Shown in pieces: positions 47,999-60,545 of a DNA stretch of 64,000 bases. Each line of letters starts with the position of its first letter. Position 1 is the first letter of the stretch. A program made the position numbers and the translations under genes. The DNA comes from Oscarella lobularis. Its lineage: Eukaryota > Porifera > Homoscleromorpha > Homosclerophorida > Oscarellidae. A model generated the notes under the pieces. That model worked only from the letters and a program-made list of their open reading frames with translations. It was not told where the DNA came from and searched no databases. The stretch is from NCBI RefSeq assembly GCF_947507565.1, contig NC_089176.1, positions 1 to 64,000 on the forward strand, written 5' to 3'.

Positions 47999-49921
47999 AG
48001 TGGAACATCTCGAAACAGATACGACATCGACTCGTCGTTGTGAATTCGACGAATGGCCTCGCCAAGCATAACACTCACATCTACAATTTTAATTTTGTCG
48101 CATTTCGATGCGAGTTCTTCCGCCGGTAGAGTATTCGTCACAACGACCTTAATTAATTAATTAATATTAATAGTATTATATCTTCTTACTTGCCTCGTCT
48201 ATAGGCGATGATTCGAGTGATTCCAAAGTACTCTCGTCAAATATTCCATGCGTTGCCATGGCGTAGATTTTATAGGATCCACGCTCTTTGAGAGTTTTCG
48301 CTACAGAAATAATATCATCAATGTCGTCAATCTCATCATCCTTTCAAAGAACACCTCAATTAATCAATTAATATTAATTAATTATTTTTTACCACAATAA
48401 TTGAAATTCTTCCACCCACGTCTCCTACAACATTGACAGTAGCCATTCCCCCGCTTTCCGTATCTACACCCCCACTAGGCGTCAAAGGTCTTCCAACTAA
48501 AAAAACAGGACCCGTATGAATAATTGAAAGCAAAGAAACTACTGTATCTATGTGTCTTCTAATTGCGAAGAGCGATACCTTCCCAAGAGTACACTGAGGA
48601 CACAGCCAATCAGCAGTGAGCAGCATAAACACGCACAAAAATTGAACGTGAAAGCTCGCACACCATCAATCAATTAATTAATTAATTAATTAATTAATTA
48701 AAACCGTGGGTGCAGCAGAGAAGAGAATCCTTCAACAATTGACTCACTTGAATAGGTAAATGAGCTCGATTCTTTTCTTTCCGCTTTGCTCTTTTGAACA
48801 GAATCATTCGTTGGTGACGGAGTTTGAGATGGAGGTGGAGAATCTCGGCCGTCCTCCTCCTTCTCCTTTTCCTGAAAACGATAATCGCCGTGAACAACAG
48901 CAATTGCAAGACCGAGACGTTCTGAATAAGACGTCGCTCTGAGAGAAGAAATAAATAATTAAATAAAATCACCACCACGTATGTACCTTCGTGCAGCTCC
49001 CGGATGTCTAGCAACAAGTACAGCGTTTCTATAGTCAGGAATCTACGCAACGTCGATTTTTGATATTAATTAAAACTCGTATCGTCATGGTTACGTTATC
49101 CCGGATGTATTGAATTAAAAATGGCGACGCGCGCAGATTGTCGACGGGAAAATCGAAAAAGCCTTGAATTTCCTTCTGATGTAAATCCATGGTAATGAGA
49201 TGCCCCACCCCTATTTTTTTCCATCATTAATTATATTATATTAATTATATTTTCTTTTCTTGCCTGATCGCTTCATCATTTGAGCGACGAGTTTGCACGC
49301 AATCGATCCTCTCTTCCTCATGCGAGATTGTCTCGAATAGGGAAGATAAGGCATCACGGCGACGATTCGCGCCGCAGACGACGTCTTGCATGCATAACTC
49401 AATATGAGCAATTCCATAACAGCAATATTCATACTGGGACTAGGAAAAAAATGTCTCCACTCCAGTAGCAGATACTTATAATACGTGATAATTAGATCTG
49501 GGATTATTAGCGTGGAATAATTGTCTTGCATCTCATAGCAACCACCTAGTATGATTGGACACCTAGCTGGCTATTAAGAGATGCGATGACGTCATCTCTA
49601 AAGGGGCCCCCCTTACCCAGATCCTGTTTGTATAATAAAGACGTTCTTTCCGCGAACCGATTCCTTGATGTCAATCTGAATTTCTGCACGGGGAAAAACG
49701 ATCGCATCGTAACGAACGAGTGCTCTTCTGTACCTCCGTTTGCAAAATTCGTGACGTCGCAATCTCCCAATCGAATTCCAGAGCGTCTGCGCAGAATCCC
49801 TTCGTAAAAACGCCTCGAGACACGATCCCCGCCCTCACCTGCATATCGATTCAGCTAGCGAACGATGCGACGATCCAGTAAAGACAACCTGGCCAGCATT
49901 TCGTCCCGTAAAGGCGGCCAT
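47999..49921 (-). CDS. PRPP synthetase-associated protein (PRPSAP)
   Basis: A gene of about eight exons, starting [20 protein letters not shown] at 49921. Next come [60 protein letters not shown] and [27 protein letters not shown]-type insertion follows ([20 protein letters not shown]), and the C-terminal lobe has [20 protein letters not shown] and [14 protein letters not shown], ending [10 protein letters not shown]. The SPPP insertion and GDVGGR in place of the catalytic synthetase sequence separate it from PRPS1/2. PRPSAPs are non-catalytic partners that restrain phosphoribosyl-pyrophosphate synthetase in nucleotide synthesis. PRPSAP1 and PRPSAP2 split within vertebrates, so no numbered symbol is given. 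Confidence 0.9.
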
Positions 49922-50009
49922 TCGACGACAACACACGTTTTTAATACGGGACCCGAGCAGTTCCCGGAAACTTTCTCCCCCAAAAATAAAAAAAGAAAGA
50001 ATACTCTCT

Positions 50010-51732
50010 CTATACGGGCGTCCCAATATCACTCTCCGTAAGCAACTTCTCCCTCTTCAAAATAAGAACTCTTCCAACAGCGCGATGAACTTGCACTTGC
50101 ATGGGCCCGTATGCAATTCTCTCACCATCAACAGACATAATCTCTGGCACGCGTCTCGCCCCGCCCACTTCCGGTTCGAGTCTCATCGCTCGAACACCAA
50201 TTAATTCGGTACCCGGAACATGAATATGATGTCCTTCTTCCATTTTCAAAAAAGATTTTAGCACGGCTAATCTGGAGCACGTGGCCGGAATAACAAAGAC
50301 ATAAAGAATGCCCCCTGCTAAATGAGCTGATGGCGCTATAAATAAATCGGAGCCTATGTGCGTTAGGAGAGAAGCGGCCAACGTCACAAATTCCCCGTCT
50401 ATAACTTTCCAACCCTTTTCTTCACTTGGCTCCTCATCAAAAGACGGTAATAAATGAGAAACGGGTTTCGAATTCGATTCAATGGAATTTTCTTTTGATA
50501 ACGCTTCTGATTGGCTGACGGGTAAATAGTAGAATTTCCCGCGATATTTTGGCAAGGAGAGGAGTTCGGAGATAAAACCGGCAGTGAAACGAGCTTCGCC
50601 CATCCACCGAAATTGCTCCGATTTGATATCGATATTCGCTACGATACCCCACGTGACGCTGAGGAAACTATAGCGCGTTTCCGTGGGCGTGTGAACGGAG
50701 AGAATATCCAGGGGGGCGGAGCGACCTCTAGCGCACGCGAACGCCGCGCAAGTGGGAGTAAACGGTTCACTAGGGAATTTATATAAGGGACTTAGAGGGT
50801 TCTTATGTACTGTGTTTTGCTTACTTGGCTAAATGGAGTAGAGAACAGACTAAGGAATTACCTGAACCACCTGGAATTGCTCCTAGAGGAATTTTCATGG
50901 CTTTCGACCAATCAGGTCTCGCCATGAAACCGTTGATAATCTTTTATAAAAAGACAATTACAAAATTACTGTATTTTTATTAATAACTTACTTCGTGATG
51001 TAGTCCATCTCCGGAAACAATAATTATTGCGTCAAAATCAAAGATATCTTCGCGTGTTTCCACTGAATTTCTCGCATGACCTTCATACTCTAGAAAAAAT
51101 TAATATATTTATTTATTTATTTATTATTGAATCAATACCTGTTATAATGACTTCCGTCTCGATTTCTGCTCGAGCGAACATGGGCGCAACAAACGTTCTA
51201 TAAATTCTCTCCGCTTTGCCACGCCCACTCGCCGGATTAACAAACACGAGAAATTTTCTTTGAGGAACGCCTTACGGATATTGAAATGACATCACGGATG
51301 ACGTCAAAGGATGTGCGATGACTCACCGCTCTTTCCGTGTACGCGTTCCATGAGCTGTCCCTTCCACGCTTCCGCTCGCGTCACGTGATCGTCGTGACCC
51401 TCCTCCTCTTTCGCGTACAATTTGACTTCGCGAAAGCGACGATCTTCTTTCTTCAGTATCGATTTCGTTTTCGGATACGCGAATACGGAGATTGCGATCG
51501 TCGACGAGCGCGAATCGCGTTCGATCGACGCTCCAACAATATCCGCGTATGGAACAAAACATTTTTTCGTCGCGTTGCGACGTTCCGTGGTCGTCGAACT
51601 CATTAGAATGCCGTCGGTCGAAAGTGCGACATCGTAGATGAGACCGTTTGGCGTGGAAGACAGGCGAAATTTCGTCAGTTCCAACGTCTCGTCCATTGTT
51701 CGACTGCGATAGCGCGCTTTACGCTGACGCAT
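50010..51732 (-). CDS. SPHK: Sphingosine kinase
   Basis: Five exons (51732-51327, 51270-51139, 51089-50992, 50940-50825, 50769-50010) encode 503 residues. An N-terminal PH-like region is followed by the DAG-kinase catalytic fold: KFLVFVNPASGRGKAERIYR, then AIIIVSGDGLHHE with the GDGL motif, PDWSKAMKIPLGAIPGGSGN (nucleotide-binding loop) and FLSVTWGIVANIDIKSEQFR, the sphingosine kinase C4-type region. The C-terminal beta sandwich ends LLTESDIGTPV. The enzyme phosphorylates sphingosine to the signalling lipid sphingosine-1-phosphate. The SGDGL-HHE spacing and VANIDIKSE favour sphingosine kinase over ceramide kinase. Exon sums are frame consistent. Confidence 0.92.
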
Positions 51733-51848
51733 TTGGAGGTGTGTCGTCTAAAAAATTAAACAATTAGCGCAGAAAACGTCACAGAAAAGCCAGGGAGTAG
51801 TCTAGTTCAGCGGTCAGCCTAGCACGGCAATCATCTGCGAATCCGGAG

Positions 51849-52842
51849 TCATTTGTGAGACTGTGACAAAAGAGGTTTTTTTTCCGAGTCTTCTTTCCGC
51901 TGGTACTTTCGATGCTGACGCGGAGTCCCACGTGGAGAATTTTGATGGCGCGAGGCAGTCATGGTGCTGTAGCGAAGAGAATCACGCCCTTTCTTGACAT
52001 TGATTTTTTCTGTTGCTTTGCTGACAGCTGCACAAGCGCGTAAAGCTTCCTGCCATCTAAATGTTATCAAAGCCCTGTAATTGAACGTACTTCCCTTATA
52101 CATGCATCATTTACCTTTTGCACAACTCTCTATCGGGGGATTCAAATGTCAAAAGCTCACTCCTTCCTTGGAGAAGCATCAGCCTGTCAACAAAGTCGCT
52201 GCTTTCTATTTTTACATCGTCAACAGTTGCAAGACATATGGAATCACTGTACTCTTTGGAGAAAAGGATATCATGCGTATGAGTTATATAGTTACTAAAC
52301 TGTACGCACCGTCCCGGCGAGTTCCCCACAAAAGACTGAGCGTGTTGTTACTTGCATCCTCGGCAATCCAAAAATGGCGATTGTCCCGACTGCCGCCAGT
52401 GGTAAAAGCTTTCACTTTCGATCTGTGATGTTTTGTAAACGTTGAACCTAAATCATTACTTGAAAAAAGCCTTCAACATTTACAACAAATATACCCCCCC
52501 CCCCCCCCCCCCCCCCTAAGGCTAACCTTCTGTGATCATGTCGCAGTGCTTTTCGTAGACATAGTAACAATTATAGCACATCAGTGCGTCATGAGCGGAA
52601 GATTCAACGACGCACTCTCGGACTTGAGCAGCAGGAGCAGGCTTTGTTGAGAAACAAAAGCAACAGCACCTCACAACTTCCTTATTAGAGTGATGATAAC
52701 GACCGCCGCAGAAATGACAGACAACACTGCAATCTGTCGTCATTTCAACATCGCAGAACATGCATTTCGAGCATTCTTCGAACGTAGTCCAGTAGCTTGG
52801 ATGGCACTTTCGAGCTCGTATGTTCTTGAAAGAAGACATCAT
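51849..52842 (-). CDS. Unrecognised protein: N-terminal Cys-rich zinc-binding region plus PH-like domain
   Basis: Four exons (52842-52527, 52447-52310, 52253-52115, 52056-51849) join in frame to 266 residues. Exon 1 is rich in paired Cys and His (CSKCMFCDVEM, CHFCGGRYHH, CCCFCF, CYNCYY), suggesting two or more zinc sites of FYVE/RING-like style, but no family is recognised. Exons 2-4 look like a PH fold, with RDNRHFWIAEDASNNTLSLL early and a C-terminal helix with the expected Trp (RWQEALRACAAVSKATEKIN). The tail is basic (TPRQHRKYQRKEDSEKKPLL). PH folds often bind phosphoinositides. Intron 1 carries a 23-bp poly-C tract. The gene lies between sphingosine kinase and VPS35L, all leftward. Confidence 0.6.
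52494..52516. repeat. Poly-C homopolymer, 23 bp
   Basis: Twenty-three consecutive C residues lie inside intron 1 of the Cys-rich/PH-like gene, giving a G23 run on the transcribed-sense (minus) strand. Its length is likely polymorphic or error-prone in sequencing. Confidence 0.95.
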
Positions 52843-53441
52843 TTCTTGCGAAGGTCCGGGCTGAGTTGAGCTAACGCGCGCTTACATACGGGCAAGCCGT
52901 GTAGCTCGCGCGAAGGAGGCCTCACCTTCACAGATGCGTCGACGTCGCGAATCGAGGCCAGCACGAAGAAGAAGAAGAGTACGAGTTTATCTGCGCAAAA
53001 AAAATTAAAGAAAGACGATGTTTAGATTTACGGCACTTCAACACAGGCTGGACCTTCTCTCGCGTGCTTTAGGGTGGGCGTGCCGGGCGCGAGGAATGAC
53101 GCCCGAACAAATGACGTATGGTCGATCACGTGAGTTAGACACCTGACGGGCCCTGTTGCCTATAAATCAATGAACACGCACACTACGTACCTGAGGGCGG
53201 TATAAGGAAGGCTACTAACAAAAGTTACATCACCTGAAATTTCAAAGAATCCAAGGGATCTCCGGAACAGACGTCTGAAGCTCGAAGAATCCATCGCTTT
53301 TCCTATCTATAGTAGTCACAGTTATTAAGAAAATAGTCTCTAAACTCAGCAAAATGTCTAGCGCCGAAAATTGCACACACCAACACCAACACACCATACT
53401 ACAGGAAAGTGGCATTCCGAGTTGAGTTCATGATATAATGA
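52843..53441. other. Intergenic interval, no gene assigned
   Basis: This stretch lies between the Cys-rich/PH-like start codon and the VPS35L stop codon. It should hold the promoter of the former and the 3' untranslated region of the latter. No domain, RNA gene or repeat array is seen. Confidence 0.45.
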
Positions 53442-56400
53442 TCATGCTCTTGACTGTAAAGTCATTTTCCCGGCCAAATCAGCCCAAGCACCGCCACGGG
53501 CTTTCACAGCTCGAATAGTCCGAGCCTAGAGAAAAAGACATATCTCTAACACTGATCTCCCAATTATTGATTATTTTACCATATGCTTTGTATCACCTAG
53601 ACCGTGTTTTTGAGACAAATTCCACAAATTCGTGGCTAAAGCAGACACGTTAGGATTTTCGACGTCAGCGTGAATTATCAGCTGGCAAAAAAAGCGAAAA
53701 GCAAGTGCAGCTTGCTTTGTTTGATTCTACACCACCAGATATAATCAATCAATTAATTTAAAAAATCATTTTTACCTCTTTTCCATCTGATAACGATTTC
53801 AAATGAGTCAAGATTTCTTCCAAAATAGTCTTAGCTATTTTTCCGAGCTCAGCAACGTATTTTCTGTCTCCCGCATACAAATCATCATTGGTATCAACTG
53901 GGCGGCAACACAAGAAAATAAATCTAAAATTAAATTTGAACTATACAATCTCTAGAAATACCTTTATCAACACCAAAAGCGTAGCGATCCTAAGAAAAAA
54001 TATTAATAAATAATAAATATTGATTAGTTACCCCTCTTATATCCTTGTACCTGACTTGAAGCACAAAGAAGAACGTAAACATCCACGTATAAGTTCACTT
54101 TGGCATCACATCGATCCCTTCAAAAATCAAAAGATGATAATAGCGGAAGTGATCCGGAAAAACGACATACCAGTCATACTCTTGAAGAGTGTTGAGAAGA
54201 CCCTTGAGAATGTAATGAATTCCATGATCCGGGTCATCCTAAAAATTAATTAATTAATTAATTAATTAATTCTATTATCTAACTTACGGGAACATAGAGA
54301 AGACTGGCAACAAATTGTGTCAAATACCTTTGCACCATGGGCTCAGTTGACTTTGTACTTCCATCAACATCTAAAAGATCACGTGAGAGTGCTAATTAAT
54401 CAAATCAAATAATGTACGTACCTATTGTCTTTGGGACTTCCGGTATCAAGCTAATAGCAGCCTTGAGGAAAGCATCACCTAAAGTAAAGTAGAATTAAAA
54501 CTTAGGAGCCGTCTATTAGCCAATAGCTTCGCGGTTATTTATTAATCAAGTAGGGCTGGGACTCCACATGTAGAATTTCGGATATTATTAGCCAATAGTT
54601 TCGCGATTAGAGACTATAGATTCTCTCTTTATTTTAGAGTGAGTACGGCCAAACGTCTTCAAGAGAAACCTTCACAAATAATATTTATATATCTCACCTT
54701 GAGCTAATGCTTGATTAAGTATCGCAACTTGACCGGTAATGAGATACAAGTTGAGTCTCGAGAATAAATCATGTATGGATGGAATAGTGATGTAGCAATA
54801 GGCAGCACAAGCCTAAAATAGAACAATTGAATTCATCCTCATACAACGACTACAACGACTACAACGACTACAACGACTACAAAGGCTACAACTGCTAAAA
54901 AGGCTACAACGACTACAAAGGCTACAACGACTACAAAGGCTACAACGACTACAACGACTACAATGACTACAAAGGCTACATCTACTACAACGACTACAAC
55001 GACTACAAAGGCTAAGGCTACAACGATTACAAAGGCTACAACGACTACAAAGGCTACAACGACTACAACGACTACAAAGGCTACAACTGCTACAAAGGCT
55101 ACAACGACTACAAAGGCTACAACGACTACAACGACTACAATGACTACAACGACTACAAAGGCTACAACTGCTACAAAGGCTACAACGACTACAAAGGCTA
55201 CAACGACTACAACGACTACAACGACTACAAAGGCTACATCTACTACAACGACTACAACGACTACAACGACTACAACGACTACAACTGCTACAAAGGCTAC
55301 AACGACTACAAAGGCTACAACGACTACAACGACTACAACGACTACAAAGGCTACATCTACTACAACGACTACAACGACTACAACGACTACAACGACTACA
55401 ACGACTACAACTGCTACAAAGGCTACAACGACTACAAAGGCTACAACGACTACAACGACTACCACGACTACAACGACTACAACGACTACAAAGGCTACAA
55501 CTGCTACAAAGGCTACAACGACTACAACGACTACAACGACTACAAAGGCTACAACTGCTACAAAGGCTACAACGACTACAACGACTACAACGACTACAAA
55601 GGCTACAACTGCTACAAAGGCTACAACGACTACAAAGGCTACAACGACTACAACGACTACAATGACTACAACGACTACAAAGGCTACAACTGCTACAAAG
55701 GCTACAACGACTACAAAGGCTACAACTGCTACAAAGGCTACAACGACTACAAAGGCTACAACGACTACAACGACTACAAAGGCTACAACTGCTACAAAGG
55801 CTACAACGACTACAAAGGCTACAACGACTACAACGACTACAATGACTACAACGACTACAAAGGCTACAACTGCTACAAAGGCTACAACGACTACAAAGGC
55901 TACAACTGCTACAAAGGCTACAACGACTACAAAGGCTACAACGACTACAACGACTACAAAGGCTACAACTGCTACAAAGGCTACAACGACTACAAAGGCT
56001 ACAACGACTACAACGACTACAATGACTACAACGACTACAAAGGCTACAACTGCTACAAAGGCTACAACGACTACAAAGGCTACAACGACTACAACGACTA
56101 CAATGACTACAACGACTACAAAGGCTACAACTGCTACAAAGGCTACAACGACTACAAAGGCTACAACTGCTACAAAGGCTACAACGACTACAAAGGCTAC
56201 AACGACTACAACGACTACAATGACTACAACGACTACAAAGGCTACAACTGCTACAAAGGCTACAGCGACTACAAAGGCTACAACGACTACAACGACTACA
56301 ACGACTACAAAGGCTACAACGACTACAACGACTACAATGACTACAACGACTACAAAGGCTACAACTGCTACAAAGGCTACAGCGACTACAAAGGCTACAA

Positions 56401-59400
56401 CGACTACAACGACTACAACGACTACAAAGGCTACAACGACTACAACGACTACAATGACTACAACGACTACAAAGGCTACAACTGCTACAAAGGCTACAGC
56501 GACTACAAAGGCTACAACGACTACAACGACTACAACGACTACAAAGGCTACAACGACTACAACGACTACAATGACTACAACGACTACAAAGGCTACAACT
56601 GCTACAAAGGCTACAACGACTACAAAGGCTACAACGACTACAACGACTACAACGACTACAAAGGCTACATCTACTACAACGACTACAACGACTACAACGA
56701 CTACAACGACTACAACTGCTACAAAGGCTACAACGACTACAAAGGCTACAACTGCTACAAAGGCTACAACGACTACAAAGGCTACAACTGCTACAAAGGC
56801 TACAACGACTACAAAGGCTACAACTGCTACAAAGGCTACAACGACTACAAAGGCTACAACGACTACAACGACTACAATGACTACAACGACTACAAAGGCT
56901 ACAACTGCTACAACGACTACATCGACTACAAAGGCTACAACGACTACAAAGGCTACAACGACTACATCTACTACAACGACTACAACGACTACAAAGGCTA
57001 CAACGACTACAAAGGCTACAACGACTACAAAGGCTACATCGACTACAACGACTACAACGACTACAACTACTACAAAGGCTCCAACAAATAGTATCCTTAC
57101 CCTAACAAATGCCGCCGTTTTTCGCGTGTGATGTCCATTTACGACTTGTCTCGTTCGAATTGCGAGATGATTGACACTCTGCATGCAAAAAATAAAAAAT
57201 GTCAATTCAATAAATAGTGTTATTTTACCTGTACGAGGACAATGAGAACGGGTTCAAGACCCGTAAAATTATTTCGCGCGTCCACGTAAAAATTCAACTG
57301 CTGCTCAAAATCCTTACCAAAATGAATCTAATATAAAAAAATTCATTTCGAGATGACGACAAAGCTAACGCGCGCACGTTTCTTATAAACGAAATAATGA
57401 CATTGGAAGTGGAACGAAGTTCATCAACATTCGACAAAGCGCTAATAAAGAAAATTAAAATTTCAAATTTTTACCCCCTTCATCTCCTCACTTGACCGAA
57501 TCGTGAAGAACTTTTCCCACGTAAAGAAGAGTGCTTATGACAACGGGATCATTTGTCGGCTCAAAAACGTGCCTAAAAAATCGTCTCAAACAGAACGCCT
57601 ACTTCCGGGAATCCGGGTACTTCGAAAACGCTTCCATAACACTCCGACACACTTCCACTTTCACCGACTCCCTTTGAAATAAATCCAAAAAGGCGAGAAA
57701 TTTATCCTAAAATAAGATTAAGAGACGGCCACGCCCCCCTTTTCTTCTTGTTTACCAAGGAAAACAACATTGAAAAATCGTGGACGTGAGTCAGAATTTT
57801 CGTCATGACGGATTGGAGTTGAGGATAGAATTTTTCGTAGGCGCGATCAGGCGTCATATGTTTGACAACGTCGCCAAGAATTGTATTAATTTCGCGTTTC
57901 TAATAAAAAATAATAATTAATTATTGACTCCCTCATTTATTTTTTTCTTACTCCAAAATGTTTCACGGGAAATTCGGCCCAAACTTCCGCACAGCCAACG
58001 TATTCCTAAATCAAAAAAATTCAAGCAAACAAAATATTTTTTCGAAATTTCCTACGTTGGGTTCTTTCAGATTTTTGACGGTTTTCCACACTTCGTTCAA
58101 TACCTGCATCCTGCATTCTTCCGGGGGATCGCTCAGAACGAGATTCATCCCAAGGGTCTTGTACAATTGCCACTTTTAGAGAGAAATAGTGTTGCAAAGA
58201 GTAAAAAAGTGATCACTGCGTCTCTACCTTTGCTACACCCGCTTCTTCACACTCGCGTATCATTTCGCAGAATTTTAGAGCTCTACAATTAATTAATTAA
58301 TTAATTAATCTATTTATTTATTATTTCTTACCTCGCTGATACAAATTCCGGTTTGAAGGACGACATGACTGCATTCAAAACAACGCCCCTAACACACAAT
58401 AATCTAAATTAATTAATAACTATATTATTAATACTACGTGTTGCAATGTTTCTGACAATTTTCCAAAATCATCTCCAAAGCATTCTAAATTGAATACGTC
58501 ATTAATTAATCAATAACAATGACTATAGGAGTCTCACTTCTGATGTTTTGTAGGCAATGCATTGGAGAATCCAATCCAATGCGGGAGCATACAAATCCAT
58601 ATAAATATCAGAATCTTTTAAAAAGCAAATCATCTACTAATTAATTAATTAAATTATTAGTCGCAATTTCTGACCGACGTGTTGAAGAACGATTGTATTC
58701 TGAACACTTTCCAATTGAAACTGAAAGAGAAATATTTAAAGATTAACATAAATCACGTGACGTCTAACATACTTGTCCATAGGTCTGAACAAAATCGCCG
58801 AAGCAATACTGGAGGTGATCTCTTACATCGGGAGCAACGGTCATTCCAACCTAAGAGGAAATAAATAATAAATGGATTAATTAATTAATCGAGTCTTCTC
58901 ACTCTGCATATGTATGCTCTAGCATATGTAGCAACCAGGGGATTGCCTATGCCTCTGATCATTCTTGATAAGCGAGTCAACGCACTTCGATATTCACTAA
59001 AAATTAATGAATAAAAATTAAATTCAATGTCATCTATATTGCGCAATACCCGGTTGTCAAATAATTGTAACATTTCAATATAGCCGTTTCGACGTAGCTA
59101 AAAAATAAAAAATAAGACTTTTTAATTGATGAATTAATTTCGTTACAATCTTGGTATGAGTTCCCGGATAGAAGCAATTTTAAAAAACCAATTTCTACAC
59201 GTTTCTTTTGCCATTTCAGGAACTTGTTCAGGAGTAAAATTCTCTAGAAGAAGAAGAAGAAGAAAAGAGCTACATATAGCCCCTCCCCCTCCCCGTCCAC
59301 GTGACCATTACCTGGGAGAATTATTGGCTTGGAAGATCCCGACTGTTGCGTCATGGATTTCTGTCTAATTCGCTGATAGACGAGTTCTCCAAACGTGTCC

Positions 59401-60490
59401 AAGATATCCGTGATGAGAACAAATTTGCTCGGATAGAATTTTATCACGGAAACGTCAACAAGCAATTTAGCACACTAAATAAAAATATTGATTAATTAAT
59501 TAATTAATAAAGTGACGATTTTTTCGTTCTTACTTGAATGCCAATTTTGAGAGTTTTGACGCGATGATCATTTTCCCAGGCTCCCTTCAACGCTTGATTC
59601 ATATCGTCAATCTTCTTCACATATTCCTTTTGACTCAAATTCATCATTTCTTTCACGGAACCCTAAGAGAAAAAACTCCCTCGAATAAATACTAATTAAA
59701 TAAATCAATACCTCTTCGAAGTCGTCGAGCTGTTCGAGACGATGTTTCACTTTTTCGCTGACACTCGTCGTTTGAGCTTTGACAATCACTACACGCAAAA
59801 GTCCCGTATTAATACGTCACGTTCTCAAGAGACACCACACCCTTTTCTCGATCTTCATCCGTCAAGAAACTCTATATATACACATATATATAATGATGGC
59901 CACGCCCATCCAATAAAATAATTAAATAACCGTTGTGATGGAAAGTTTTTCGTCGGTCGTGTATTTGCTCAATATTCCCGCCTTCTTTGCCGCCCACGGT
60001 TCGAATTCGTCGTCCAATCCGCCGCCACGCCCACCTGCCACGCCCTCGTCGTCCTAAAGGGGAAACAATGATTTTTTGAGGAAAATTAAATGCTCTCGGC
60101 GTCGCACCGGCATATCGTATCCGCCCGAACTTGCAACAGCTGTCGCTGCACTTGTCAATGGATCGAGAGCGGCGAGGGGATCGGAAGCACCAAGAGGATC
60201 GCAATCGGCGGCGTCCACGGCTTTCGGAGCTTTTTTCGCCAACGGTGGCGTTTTAGTCTTTTTATCTTCCACAATCTGCCGCGCTTTCGATAAAAACCGA
60301 GACGATTTTCTGTACTTTTCCTTACCTGAACGACATTCGCTTTGAGCGGATGATTTGTGCACGATTCTGCTGTCATTGCGTACGTCTTTCGTTCGCGTTC
60401 GTAGTTGCGACGAATCGGCGCCCTAGACGAGAGATTGCGGCGAAGGAAAACAGCAGCGAACGCGTAGACTCACCATTCAGTCGACGCCAT
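53442..60490 (-). CDS. VPS35L: VPS35L (C16orf62), Retriever/Commander complex subunit
   Basis: This gene of more than 25 exons starts MASTEW (60490) and continues [29 protein letters not shown] and [20 protein letters not shown], the conserved VPS35L N-terminal block. Next are [53 protein letters not shown] and, from a later exon, [46 protein letters not shown] follows and the stop is at 53442. These match VPS35L rather than core-retromer VPS35. VPS35L forms Retriever with VPS26C and VPS29 and recycles cargo from endosomes to the cell surface. Between TAAFVR and [10 protein letters not shown] lies an intron of about 2.29 kb (54813-57100) filled by minisatellite. Other introns are 50-150 bp. 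The start codon lies 55 bp from that of a divergent gene. Confidence 0.93.
54840..57087. repeat. 9-bp-based minisatellite (TACAACGAC/TACAAAGGC/TACAACTGC) in a VPS35L intron
   Basis: About 2.25 kb is composed almost entirely of nonamers of the type TACAANNNC, mainly TACAACGAC, TACAAAGGC and TACAACTGC, with rarer ATGAC, ATCTAC and AGCGAC variants. They combine into higher-order blocks of several tens of bases that recur many times. Because the period is a multiple of three and no nonamer contains an in-phase stop in the relevant frames, both strands are open for over 700 codons. The low-complexity poly-Val/Ala/Phe and poly-Thr/Lys/Ala products are not credible proteins. The array fills one intron. 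Confidence 0.95.
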
Positions 60491-60545
60491 GATTGGGGAA
60501 GGAAGGAAGGAAAGCACGCTACGCAAACGTGACGTAGTGCTAGGT
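60491..60545. promoter_or_regulatory. Very short divergent promoter, VPS35L / helical-repeat gene 1
   Basis: Only 55 bp separate the VPS35L start codon (60490, leftward) from the start codon of the rightward helical-repeat gene (60546). The 5' leaders and core promoters must overlap or lie inside the opposing first exons or introns. An ATG at 60489 on the plus strand overlaps the VPS35L start, but its frame is not shared by the paralogous gene and is unlikely to be used. Confidence 0.55.

Noticed and set aside
47999-49921. Catalytic PRPP synthetase (PRPS1/2)
   Set aside because: The SPPP-rich insertion, GDVGGR motif and [16 protein letters not shown] segment match the non-catalytic PRPSAP branch.
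54839-57205. Long open frames on both strands (788 and 722 codons) of poly-Val/Ala/Phe and poly-Thr/Lys/Ala type
   Set aside because: They are by-products of a 9-bp repeat whose period is a multiple of three. The minus-strand frame overlaps a VPS35L exon and its intron, and the products have no credible protein features.
53442-60490. Core retromer VPS35
   Set aside because: Conserved blocks such as [17 protein letters not shown] and the DPL-repeat N-terminus match VPS35L, not VPS35.
60489-60545. Upstream ATG at 60489 as start of helical-repeat gene 1
   Set aside because: Although in frame, the 19 extra codons are not part of the shared N-terminus in the tandem copy and overlap the VPS35L start codon, so ATG 60546 is preferred.
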